64,000 nucleotides of DNA from an uncultured Prevotella sp. (GTDB lineage Bacteria; Bacteroidota; Bacteroidia; Bacteroidales; Bacteroidaceae), in NCBI GenBank assembly GCA_934256705.1, contig CAKQPF010000012.1, forward strand, positions 4,872-68,871, in the 5' to 3' direction. Below the pieces are notes generated by a model. That model was not told the DNA's origin. It ran no database searches and saw nothing but the letters and a program-made list of their open reading frames with translations. Numbering within the stretch: the first letter of the stretch is position 1; each line of letters starts with the position of its first letter. This document shows positions 1-8,007 of this stretch, in pieces. Position numbers and translations under genes: made by a program.

Positions 1-56
1 ATCAAAGCTTGACTGACAGATAGAGGGTGGCAATTCCCATGAACCCACCCTAAACG

Positions 57-105
57 ATCAAGCCCCTGAGAGCGGACCTTAAGGTCGGCTTCGCAGGGGC
101 TTGAT
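57..105. repeat. Nested inverted repeat, possible terminator
   Basis: A perfect 12-bp inverted repeat (57-68 and 94-105) encloses a second near-palindrome around 75-86. As RNA this makes a strong GC-rich hairpin. No T-run follows on the plus strand and the gene it would serve lies outside the window, so a terminator role is only a guess. Confidence 0.5.
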
Positions 106-170
106 TTCGTTAATGGCAGGATGGGCTTCAGAGGGAATGGATGAAGTTGACGCAAGTTACGGCTATCTGA

Positions 171-226
171 CCGACAACCCACAACCGACAACCCACAACC
201 CATAACCAACAACCCATAACCAACAA
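171..226. repeat. Four tandem 14-bp AC-rich units
   Basis: Two identical copies of one 14-mer (171-184, 185-198) are followed by two identical copies of a related 14-mer (199-212, 213-226). The block lies just past the stop of the hydrolase gene. It resembles the AAC-rich intergenic repeats seen elsewhere in the window. Confidence 0.75.
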
Positions 227-234
227 CCATCCAA

Positions 235-1650
235 CTAATACACCACTGTAACAGAAGAAGGGAATACGCGATAAGGGTCGTAGAATTCCATACTGCTGTC
301 AATCATGTCTCGCAGGTTTGCCTTGACTTTGCCTTTGAACACCTGCTTTCCGTTGATGATGACGGTCACTTCACGGTTCATGTCCACCAGTTTGTCATTG
401 AGATAAACCCTGAGTTTTCCTCCGGTGGCTTTTGAGTAAGTTCTGTTGAATTTCATCTCTATTCCCCATTGAGGGTCCTTCTGGATGGTGGTGTATTCCA
501 CGTTGTCGATACTCAGAGTGATGATATTATCCTTGATATTCATCTCATAGTAAGTGCGATTCTCAGAAGGACGATCCAGAACCTGCAGATTATAGAAACC
601 GGAACGATGGCGTCCGTCCATCTCAAAGTCCTCCCAAAGGACTGTCTTAGGGTAAGGATTGCGCGTGAAAGCCTTGAGCCATGGAGGCGTAAGACGGTAA
701 TCGATGCTGTGCTGCATATTCGGAAGCAGATTGATGCGATGCAGGAAGAGAGGCTTTCCGTCTGCAGAAAGAGGATGTGCCAGTTGGATGGAGTCGAAAG
801 CCACCTGGGTGTAATAAGTCAGGATGTTACGGTAGAAACCCTGATCCACGGCACCGGTGAGGAAAGAGAAACCTATGTTTGCGCAATTTTCCACAGGAGC
901 GTTCTTGAGAGGCTCACCTCCTGCCATAGGTCCGACAGCGGCAAAGTAATCTGCATAGAACGAAGCCAGACGCTGACTGCCGTAACCTCCTTCGGAAATG
1001 CCGAACATATAAAGTCTGTTGGCATCTATCCGACCTTCAGAAAGCGTGATGCGAAGGAGCTTCTCCCAGGCGAATTGCTTAGCCAACTGCCACCAGCGGT
1101 AATATTCTCCCTCGTTAGGAATCTGGGGAATGAAATAGACAGATGGAGCGTCCTGGAAGAGATTGCCCAGTTTCAATCCTGTGGTCCATTCCTGGTCTTT
1201 AGGACCTGATCCGTGCAGATAGATGAAGAAAGGCAACTTTGACTCGCTTTCTCCCTTCACACCATAATAAAATGGCATTGCCGCATTAGGCTCCAGACAG
1301 GCAGGAAGGTCCCATTTCCCGTGGTTGCCATCCTTCAGGTCTTTCATAGGGATCAGCTTTTCTTCCTGCAGTTCCCTGTTGGCTTCACACCAGGCTTTCC
1401 ACACCATACTCTGGAAAGAGGCGATTTCTTTCCCCTTGGTCTCTTTCTCAATGTCAGTGGAACAAATGGAGTGATTGACGAAAGCCTCCTTGTTGTCCTT
1501 GGCAGTGCGTTCCTTGACTTTCAGTTCCTGCTGGAAATAAGTTTTCACTTTCTGCTCAATATCATTGGATTGGGCAGACACCGTGTTCACATTGGCACCC
1601 ATCATGATGATGGCAGCCAAAGATGGCGTTAGATTTCTAAATCCTATCAT
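235..1650 (-). CDS. Secreted serine hydrolase/esterase
   Basis: A 471-residue exported alpha/beta hydrolase. An N-terminal signal peptide ends near residue 26 (VSA-Q). The hydrolase core has an oxyanion motif YLHGSGP (144-150), nucleophile elbow GISEGG (217-222, Ser219), and plausible acid and base at Asp269 and His314. After the core (beyond about residue 340) comes a beta-rich C-terminal region that I cannot assign. The layout resembles feruloyl-esterase or PHB-depolymerase-like secreted esterases, which suggests cleavage of acyl or polysaccharide-linked esters in the periplasm or outside the cell; substrate unknown. It starts 20 bp after the ligA stop on the same strand, so the two are probably co-transcribed although functionally unrelated. 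Confidence 0.75.
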   Translation of the reverse strand: MIGFRNLTPSLAAIIMMGANVNTVSAQSNDIEQKVKTYFQQELKVKERTAKDNKEAFVNHSICSTDIEKETKGKEIASFQSMVWKAWCEANRELQEEKLIPMKDLKDGNHGKWDLPACLEPNAAMPFYYGVKGESESKLPFFIYLHGSGPKDQEWTTGLKLGNLFQDAPSVYFIPQIPNEGEYYRWWQLAKQFAWEKLLRITLSEGRIDANRLYMFGISEGGYGSQRLASFYADYFAAVGPMAGGEPLKNAPVENCANIGFSFLTGAVDQGFYRNILTYYTQVAFDSIQLAHPLSADGKPLFLHRINLLPNMQHSIDYRLTPPWLKAFTRNPYPKTVLWEDFEMDGRHRSGFYNLQVLDRPSENRTYYEMNIKDNIITLSIDNVEYTTIQKDPQWGIEMKFNRTYSKATGGKLRVYLNDKLVDMNREVTVIINGKQVFKGKVKANLRDMIDSSMEFYDPYRVFPSSVTVVY

Positions 1651-1670
1651 AATTCAAAATATTGGATGTG

Positions 1671-3815
1671 TTAGATGTCAAAAAGGTTGAGCTGGACAGG
1701 AGAGGATGGGGTAGAGGTCTCTTTATCCTGTTTGTCATGAGACGAACCAACAGGATTTGCGCTGTCAGACGAACCGCTTTCAGGTGTCTCATTGCCCGAT
1801 TCAGATTGGGAGGGTGCCCCTTCTATCATCTCAAGGAATTGGTTCTCATTCATGATTTCAATGCCGAGGCTCTTTGCTTTCTGGAGTTTGGACGGTCCCA
1901 TATTGTCTCCTGCAAGGATAAAGGAGGTCTTTGAAGAAATACTTCCTACATTCTTGCCACCATGCTGCTCAATGATGGCCTTGTATTCATCGCGGCTATG
2001 ATGCGAGAATACTCCGCTTATTACCACGCTTTTGCCTTTAAGAAGGTCGGACTGGCTTGCTGTCACTTCCTCAGAAAGCCCCATCTGCAATCCCTTGTCG
2101 CGCAGACGCTGGAGAATGGAAAGGTTCGTCTCATCATGGAAATAGCGGATTATGCTCTCGGCAATGACGAGTCCTACACCCTCCACTTCAAGCAACTGTT
2201 CGAGGGAAGCATTCATAAGGGAGTCAATATCACGGAAATGACGAGCCAACAGCTTCGCCGTCGTAACGCCGACAAATCGGATTCCAAGTGCGAACACCAC
2301 GCGCTCGAAAGGCACTTTGGTGGAGTCCTCAATAGCCTTGATCACGTTCCATGCGGATTTTCTCTTGTTTCCGGAAGGGTCTATCTGCTGGATTGTGAGG
2401 TCATAAAGGTCAGCAATATTGTGGATAAGACCACGCTGGAAGTAATCATCCACGGTTTCAGGGCCCAAAGTCATGATGTTCATGGCTTTTCTTGCGATGA
2501 AATGCTCGATTCTGCCTTTGATCTGAGGCGGACATTGCGAGTCATTCGGGCAGTAGTGAGCCGCTTCTCCCTCGTATCTTACCAGTTCGGCACCGCATTC
2601 CGGACAGTGTGTGATGAATCGGACGGGCTTCGCGTCAGCTTTGCGGCGGGAAGTATCTACGCCTACAATCTTTGGAATTATCTCTCCACCTTTCTCCACA
2701 TAGACGTAATCACCTAAGTGCAGATCGAATGAACGGATGAAATCCTCATTGTTGAGCGTAGCCCTGCGCACTGTGGTACCAGCCAACTGGACTGGCTCCA
2801 TATTGGCAACAGGAGTGATTGCGCCAGTTCTACCTACCTGATAAGAGACATCAAGCAGCGGAGTGCAGGCACGTTCAGCCTTGTATTTGTAAGCTATTGC
2901 CCATCGTGGAGATTTGGCTGTAGAGCCAAGAAGGCGTTGCTGACGCAGCGAATTGACTTTAAGCACGATTCCATCGGTGGCTACAGGCAAGTCCTTTCGT
3001 TTGGTGTCCCAATACTCTATGTAGTCCAGGATTCCCTGAAGGCTGTCCACCTTCTTCATTCCATTGGAAATCTTGAATCCCCATTGGCGTGCCATTTCAA
3101 GGTTTTCGTAATGTCCATCGCAAGGCAGGTCATCACCTATTATATAATAAAGGTAAGCATCAAGTCCTCTTTCTGCCACGACTCGGGAGCTTTGGCTCTT
3201 CAATGTGCCGCTCGCTGCATTGCGAGGATTGGCAAAAGGCATTTCGCCAGTATCTTCACGCTCGGCATTCAGACGCTGGAAATTGTCCCAAGGCAGAAGA
3301 ATTTCGCCACGGATTTCAAAACTGTCCATGTAGTTGTCACCGCTGAGTTGGAGCGGTATGCTGTTGATAGTGCGAACATTATTGGTCACGTCGTCGCCTT
3401 GCACACCGTCGCCACGCGTGACAGCACGGATGAGTTTGCCGTGTTCATAGGTCAATGATATGGAAAGTCCATCGTACTTCATTTCGCAGCAGACTTCAAA
3501 AGGCTGGCCATCAAGTCCTTTCGTCACCTGATTGTACCATTCACGGACATCATCCGCATTGTAAGTATTTGCGAGAGAAAGCATAGGATATTTGTGAGCG
3601 ACCTGCTTGAATTGCTGGTTCAGGTCGCTTCCCACGCGCTGAGTTGGGGAATTAGGATCTGCAAGTTCTGGATGGCGAGCTTCAAGTTCCTGCAATTCGT
3701 GCATCATGAAGTCGAATTGCTGGTCAGAAATAATAGGTTGGTTGAGCACATAGTAACGTCTGTTGTGCTCATGAAGCTCTTTCCTCAGTGAGAGAATTCT
3801 ATCTTGGTCGTTCAT
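1671..3815 (-). CDS. ligA: NAD-dependent DNA ligase LigA
   Basis: Seals nicks in DNA using NAD+. All family parts are present in 714 residues: N-terminal NAD-binding domain, adenylation motif KYDG with nucleophile Lys113, OB fold, four zinc cysteines (404, 407, 422, 428), helix-hairpin-helix region (about 500-560) and BRCT domain (about 591-664). Beyond the BRCT domain is a Ser/Glu/Gly-rich, probably disordered tail of about 50 residues ending in QLNLFDI (708-714). That ending looks like a bacterial beta-clamp-binding motif (QLxLF type; UmuC carries QLNLF). The gene is divergent from trmD with a minus-strand promoter element close to its start. Confidence 0.97.
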   Translation of the reverse strand: MNDQDRILSLRKELHEHNRRYYVLNQPIISDQQFDFMMHELQELEARHPELADPNSPTQRVGSDLNQQFKQVAHKYPMLSLANTYNADDVREWYNQVTKGLDGQPFEVCCEMKYDGLSISLTYEHGKLIRAVTRGDGVQGDDVTNNVRTINSIPLQLSGDNYMDSFEIRGEILLPWDNFQRLNAEREDTGEMPFANPRNAASGTLKSQSSRVVAERGLDAYLYYIIGDDLPCDGHYENLEMARQWGFKISNGMKKVDSLQGILDYIEYWDTKRKDLPVATDGIVLKVNSLRQQRLLGSTAKSPRWAIAYKYKAERACTPLLDVSYQVGRTGAITPVANMEPVQLAGTTVRRATLNNEDFIRSFDLHLGDYVYVEKGGEIIPKIVGVDTSRRKADAKPVRFITHCPECGAELVRYEGEAAHYCPNDSQCPPQIKGRIEHFIARKAMNIMTLGPETVDDYFQRGLIHNIADLYDLTIQQIDPSGNKRKSAWNVIKAIEDSTKVPFERVVFALGIRFVGVTTAKLLARHFRDIDSLMNASLEQLLEVEGVGLVIAESIIRYFHDETNLSILQRLRDKGLQMGLSEEVTASQSDLLKGKSVVISGVFSHHSRDEYKAIIEQHGGKNVGSISSKTSFILAGDNMGPSKLQKAKSLGIEIMNENQFLEMIEGAPSQSESGNETPESGSSDSANPVGSSHDKQDKETSTPSSPVQLNLFDI

Positions 3816-3839
3816 AATATGTAAGCGAATTTATTCTTG

Positions 3840-3847
3840 CAAAAGTA
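3840..3847 (-). promoter_or_regulatory. ligA promoter -7 element
   Basis: Minus-strand TACTTTTG fits the Bacteroidota -7 consensus TAnnTTTG, 25 bp before the ligA start. No good -33 TTTG lies at the expected distance. Confidence 0.6.
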
Positions 3848-3984
3848 CAAAAAAGTATTGTAGAATCATCATTTTTTTACAAATTATAACACATTATTCG
3901 TTTTGAAAGAATGTCTTTTCGCCAGAAGATTAGCTTACGAAAAGTCAAGGTAAGATGCTTGAATTCCTTATTTTACGCATTTTA

Positions 3985-4016
3985 TTTGTGAAATATAAAA
4001 AAAAACATTACCTTTG
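3985..4016 (+). promoter_or_regulatory. trmD promoter
   Basis: TTTG at 3985-3988, a 20-bp gap, then TACCTTTG at 4009-4016. Transcription should begin near 4022, giving a leader of only about 15 nt. This supports the ATG at 4038 rather than an upstream TTG at 4014, which lies inside the promoter. Confidence 0.85.
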
Positions 4017-4037
4017 CAACTTAAAATATTGATAGAA

Positions 4038-4736
4038 ATGCGAATAGATATAATAACAGTTTTGCCGGAAATGCTGGAAGGATTTGTCAATGAGTCAATC
4101 CTTGCAAGAGCTCAAAAGAAAGGTTTGGCGGAAATACATCTCCATAATCTCCGCGATTATACTCAGGATAAATGGAAGCGCGTGGATGATTATCCTTATG
4201 GTGGAAAGGCTGGAATGGTAATTCAATGCCAGCCTCTGGACACCTGTATCTCCACATTGAAGAAGCAACGCCATTATGATGAAATCATCTTCACAGCTCC
4301 TGACGGTGAGACTTTCAATCAGAGCATCGCCAATGACCTGTCGCTCAAGGAGAATATCATCATCATCTGCGGACACTACAAGGGTATCGACTATCGCATT
4401 CGCGAGCATCTTGTCACAAGAGAGCTCAGCATCGGTGACTATGTGCTTACCGGCGGCGAACTTGCAGCTGCCGTAATTGCCGACAGTGTCGTACGTATCG
4501 TGCCGGGAGTAATCGGTGATGTGGAGTCAGCCTTGAGCGATTCTTTCCAGGACAACCTGCTTGAGCCTCCTTGCTACACCCGACCTGCAGAGTATCATCC
4601 AGTGGATAGTCCGGAAGAGACATGGGGCATTCCTTCAATCCTGACCTCCGGACATGAAGCGAAAATCAAGGAATGGGAAATGGAACAGTCGATTGCCCGC
4701 ACAAAAGAGCGTCGCCCCGACCTGTTCGAAAAATAA
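4038..4736 (+). CDS. trmD: tRNA (guanine-N1)-methyltransferase TrmD
   Basis: Methylates G37 of tRNAs with S-adenosylmethionine, which prevents +1 frameshifting. The 232-residue product starts MRIDIITVLPEM as usual for the family. It has YGGKAGM (54-60) and the knotted SAM-binding segment with IGDYVLTGGELA. The start at 4038 follows from the promoter position. In many bacteria trmD sits with rpsP, rimM and rplS; here it is followed after 26 bp by an outer membrane protein gene instead. Confidence 0.97.
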   Translation: MRIDIITVLPEMLEGFVNESILARAQKKGLAEIHLHNLRDYTQDKWKRVDDYPYGGKAGMVIQCQPLDTCISTLKKQRHYDEIIFTAPDGETFNQSIANDLSLKENIIIICGHYKGIDYRIREHLVTRELSIGDYVLTGGELAAAVIADSVVRIVPGVIGDVESALSDSFQDNLLEPPCYTRPAEYHPVDSPEETWGIPSILTSGHEAKIKEWEMEQSIARTKERRPDLFEK

Positions 4737-4762
4737 TTATCAGAACCTAATAGCATAAATAT

Positions 4763-5917
4763 ATGAAACAGTTTTCTATCATTATAATATCCATACTATC
4801 TGCATTTCTTTCTGTTAATGCGCAAGATAAGGTGACCACTTCAGGCAAATGGTGGGATAATTGTTATGTTGGAATCAATGGAGGTGGCGCAGTTCCCACC
4901 AGGCATCATTCCTGGATGAGCGATTTGACTCCAGACTTTGGAATAAGACTGGGAAAGAATGTCACTCCAGTACTTGGTTTCATGGTGGAAGGCAACGCTT
5001 ATTTTGAGACGGCTTGCGCCGGAAAAGGACCGGATTACCATACAAAGACCTTTGTAGATAATCTGAACGTGAACTTTCTCGCCTCATGCAATATGTCAAA
5101 TCTCATACTTGGTTACAATGGCGAGCCACGTCTCGTCGAGTTCTCACTCTTAGGAGGCTTCGGTTGGGGACACGCTTTTGGCAAGAAGCAGAAATTGAAT
5201 CTGATTTCTTCAAAGGTGGCTGTCAATGCAGCCTACAACTTTGGTGAGAACAAGGAATGGCAGGTCTATGTAGAACCGAGCTTGAATTATGGACTGCAAA
5301 ACTTCAATGGTTTCACCAGTGCGGATAAATTCAAGTACAACATAAACAAATCAAATTTTCAGGTTAATGTAGGTGTCAACTACAAATTCCGCAATCATGA
5401 CGGGGCTCATAATTTCAAATGGATCTATGTAAGAGACGAAAATGAGATAAAGGCACTTAACAACAGGATTCACGCCCTTCGTGAGGAAATCAAGAATGCA
5501 CAAGAGCAAAACCGCGTGATCTTAGAAAACAAAGATGCAGAGATTGCTCGTCTGAACGAAGAAATAGACGATTACAAGTCAAAAAGCGGACGAATCGGAC
5601 AAACGAATTCAGATAGAAGCTTGAAAAATGTCATCTTCTTTGACGAAGGAAAGACGACACTGAATGACGTACAGCAACGCAAACTGGAAGCAATAGCACT
5701 ATATCTTGTCTCTCATCCAGAGGCAAGTCTGATGGTGAACGGCTATACTTCCGTAAATAATGAAAGTGCAGAGCTTACAAGTGAGAAGCGCGCATTCGCA
5801 GTTCTTGTAGCTCTGGTAAAGAAATACCACGTCTCGATAGATCGCATAGACTTTCAGGGGCTTGGTTGTGACAAAAGCAAAGGAGATATAGTAACTTTTG
5901 AGAAAAAAGTAAAATAG
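4763..5917 (+). CDS. OmpA-like outer membrane protein
   Basis: 384 residues with a signal peptide (cleavage near residue 20), a beta-barrel-like region with alternating aromatic strands (about 30-210), a charged coiled coil (about 225-275) and a C-terminal OmpA-like domain (about 285-384). The domain keeps Arg343 of the peptidoglycan-binding signature. The usual Asp of the TD motif is replaced: the segment reads NGYTSVNN at 326-333. It probably anchors in the outer membrane; binding to diaminopimelate may be weakened or lost. Co-transcription with trmD is likely (26-bp gap). Confidence 0.8.
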   Translation: MKQFSIIIISILSAFLSVNAQDKVTTSGKWWDNCYVGINGGGAVPTRHHSWMSDLTPDFGIRLGKNVTPVLGFMVEGNAYFETACAGKGPDYHTKTFVDNLNVNFLASCNMSNLILGYNGEPRLVEFSLLGGFGWGHAFGKKQKLNLISSKVAVNAAYNFGENKEWQVYVEPSLNYGLQNFNGFTSADKFKYNINKSNFQVNVGVNYKFRNHDGAHNFKWIYVRDENEIKALNNRIHALREEIKNAQEQNRVILENKDAEIARLNEEIDDYKSKSGRIGQTNSDRSLKNVIFFDEGKTTLNDVQQRKLEAIALYLVSHPEASLMVNGYTSVNNESAELTSEKRAFAVLVALVKKYHVSIDRIDFQGLGCDKSKGDIVTFEKKVK

Positions 5918-5929
5918 TATCGTTTTTTG

Positions 5930-5960
5930 TTTGTTATTTGCTCGATTTTGCTTATCTTTG
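5930..5960 (+). promoter_or_regulatory. ilvD promoter
   Basis: TTTG at 5930-5933, 19 bp, then TATCTTTG at 5953-5960. The predicted leader of about 48 nt is too short for a leader peptide with attenuator hairpins. Confidence 0.85.
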
Positions 5961-6013
5961 CAAGCAATTTGGTAAAAATCAATAGGAATAGTTAACATAA
6001 ACAAGATAAAAAG

Positions 6014-7858
6014 ATGAAACATCAGTTGAGAAGTAGTGTCTGCACAGAAGGCAGACGCATGGCAGGCGCCCGTGCTCTTTGGGTCGCCAATGGTATGAAG
6101 CGTGAACAATTCGGCAAGCCTATTATTGCTATTGTCAATTCCTTCACGCAGTTTGTGCCTGGACATACTCATCTGCATGAAATCGGACAGATAGTAAAGA
6201 AAGAGATTGAGGCTATGGGATGCTACGCTGCCGAATTCAATACCATTGCCGTCGATGACGGAATAGCAATGGGACATGATGGTATGCTCTATTCATTGCC
6301 TTCTCGCGATGTCATTGCTGACTCTGTAGAATACATGATCAATGCTCACAAGGCGGATGCCATGATCTGCATTTCAAATTGTGACAAGGTTACCCCTGGT
6401 ATGCTTATGGCTACTATGCGCCTCAACATTCCTGCAGTCTTTGTAAGCGGCGGTCCTATGGAAGCAGGACAATATAAAGGCGAAAATGCCGACCTCATCA
6501 CTGCAATGATCAAGGGTGGCGACCCTACTGTAAGCGATGAAGAACTCGCAGAGGTAGAAAACTGCGCATGCCCTGGTTGTGGAGCCTGCTCTGGTATGTT
6601 CACTGCAAACTCTATGAATTCTCTTACCGAGGCTCTGGGATTGTCACTTCCTGGTAATGGCTCTATTCTTGCAACTCACAAGAATCGCATCCAGCTCTTC
6701 AAGGACGCTGCAAAGCTTATCGTAAAGAATGCTTTCGCATACTATGAAGATGGTGATGACTCCGTTCTTCCACGTTCAATCGCCACTCGCGCCGCATTCC
6801 TCAACGCAATGACTTTGGACATTGCTATGGGTGCTTCCACGAATACTGTGCTCCATCTCCTTGCTGTAGCCCAGGAAGGTGAGGTGGATTTCACCATGCC
6901 TGACATTGACAAACTCTCACGTAAGGTTCCATTCCTTTGCAAACTTGCTCCTAACTGGCAGAAGTATTCCGTGCAGGAAGAGAACCGCGCAGGCGGAATA
7001 CTTGGCATAATGGGTGAACTGGCACTTGGAAATCTCCTTGATTTGACTTGTAAACGTGTCGATGGTGCTACTCTTGGCGAAGATATCGCAAAATACAGTA
7101 TCGTAGGTCTTGAGATGAAAGACGGCAAGATTGTCAAATCAGACAGCCCTAAAGCCATTGACCCAGAGGCATCCCGCATCTATCATTCTGCACCGGGACG
7201 CAAGTTCTCCAATGTGATGGGCTCCCAGGACTCACAGTGGGAGACTCTTGATACTGACCGCGAGAACGGCTGTATCCGAGACATAGAGCATGCTTACACC
7301 AAGGATGGAGGCATTGCAGTGCTGTTCGGAAACATTGCCCAGGACGGTTGCGTGGTGAAAACAGCCGGCGTTGCTCCAGAACTTTGGCACTTCGAAGGTC
7401 CTGCCGTCGTGTTCGACTCTCAGGAAGATGCTTGCGATGGAATACTTGGCGGAAAGGTAAAGAAGGGCGATTGCGTTGTTATTACCCACGAAGGACCTAA
7501 GGGCGGACCAGGAATGCAGGAGATGCTTTATCCTACATCATACATTAAGTCAATGCACATGGGTAAGGAATGTGCGTTGATTACAGACGGACGTTTCTCT
7601 GGAGGCACATCAGGATTGTCCATCGGACACATCTCTCCAGAAGCCGCTTCTGGCGGAAACATTGGAAAAATAGTCGATGGAGACATTATTGTCATTGATA
7701 TCCCATCCCGCTCAATAAGCGTAAAACTGTCGGATGAGGAACTTGCTGCACGCCCACAGCAACCACTTAAGCGCAAGCGTGTGGTCAGCAAGGCTCTCCG
7801 TGCTTATGCGCAGTCTGTAGCAAGTGCTGATAAGGGCGGTGTAAGAATCATTGACTAA
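6014..7858 (+). CDS. ilvD: Dihydroxy-acid dehydratase IlvD
   Basis: Dehydrates 2,3-dihydroxy-isovalerate and its C6 homologue to the 2-keto acids that give valine, leucine and isoleucine. The 614-residue product has the iron-sulfur ligands at Cys123 (CDKVTPGM) and in CPGCGACSGM (186-195), plus the acidic site at 81-82. It is the full family length. First gene of the ilvD-ilvB-ilvN-thioesterase-ilvC cluster, with a consensus promoter directly upstream. Confidence 0.97.
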   Translation: MKHQLRSSVCTEGRRMAGARALWVANGMKREQFGKPIIAIVNSFTQFVPGHTHLHEIGQIVKKEIEAMGCYAAEFNTIAVDDGIAMGHDGMLYSLPSRDVIADSVEYMINAHKADAMICISNCDKVTPGMLMATMRLNIPAVFVSGGPMEAGQYKGENADLITAMIKGGDPTVSDEELAEVENCACPGCGACSGMFTANSMNSLTEALGLSLPGNGSILATHKNRIQLFKDAAKLIVKNAFAYYEDGDDSVLPRSIATRAAFLNAMTLDIAMGASTNTVLHLLAVAQEGEVDFTMPDIDKLSRKVPFLCKLAPNWQKYSVQEENRAGGILGIMGELALGNLLDLTCKRVDGATLGEDIAKYSIVGLEMKDGKIVKSDSPKAIDPEASRIYHSAPGRKFSNVMGSQDSQWETLDTDRENGCIRDIEHAYTKDGGIAVLFGNIAQDGCVVKTAGVAPELWHFEGPAVVFDSQEDACDGILGGKVKKGDCVVITHEGPKGGPGMQEMLYPTSYIKSMHMGKECALITDGRFSGGTSGLSIGHISPEAASGGNIGKIVDGDIIVIDIPSRSISVKLSDEELAARPQQPLKRKRVVSKALRAYAQSVASADKGGVRIID

Positions 7859-7931
7859 ATCTCAGTTCGCGGTATTATTTGTTGATTCAGTTATCTTCTT
7901 GTCGGGTTGTTGCATTGACATACAAGCAATC

Positions 7932-8003
7932 AAACGAAAAGACAACTGGACAGCAATTTAGACAACCAAATGACAAGTCGAACAACCAAACAACAAAAAC
8001 AGA
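7932..8003 (+). repeat. AAC-rich repeat before ilvB
   Basis: Degenerate ACAAC/CAAAC units fill the last 75 bp before the ilvB start. The run belongs to the AAC-rich family seen at several other gene starts and gene ends in this window. As RNA it should be almost unstructured. Confidence 0.55.
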
Positions 8004-8007
8004 AGAA

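Noticed and set aside
171..226. Possible CRISPR-like array
   Set aside because: The repeats are contiguous 14-mers without spacers and no cas gene is near.
5961..6013. Attenuator upstream of ilvD comparable to that of pheA
   Set aside because: The leader is about 50 nt with no Leu/Ile/Val-rich frame and no hairpin with T-run.
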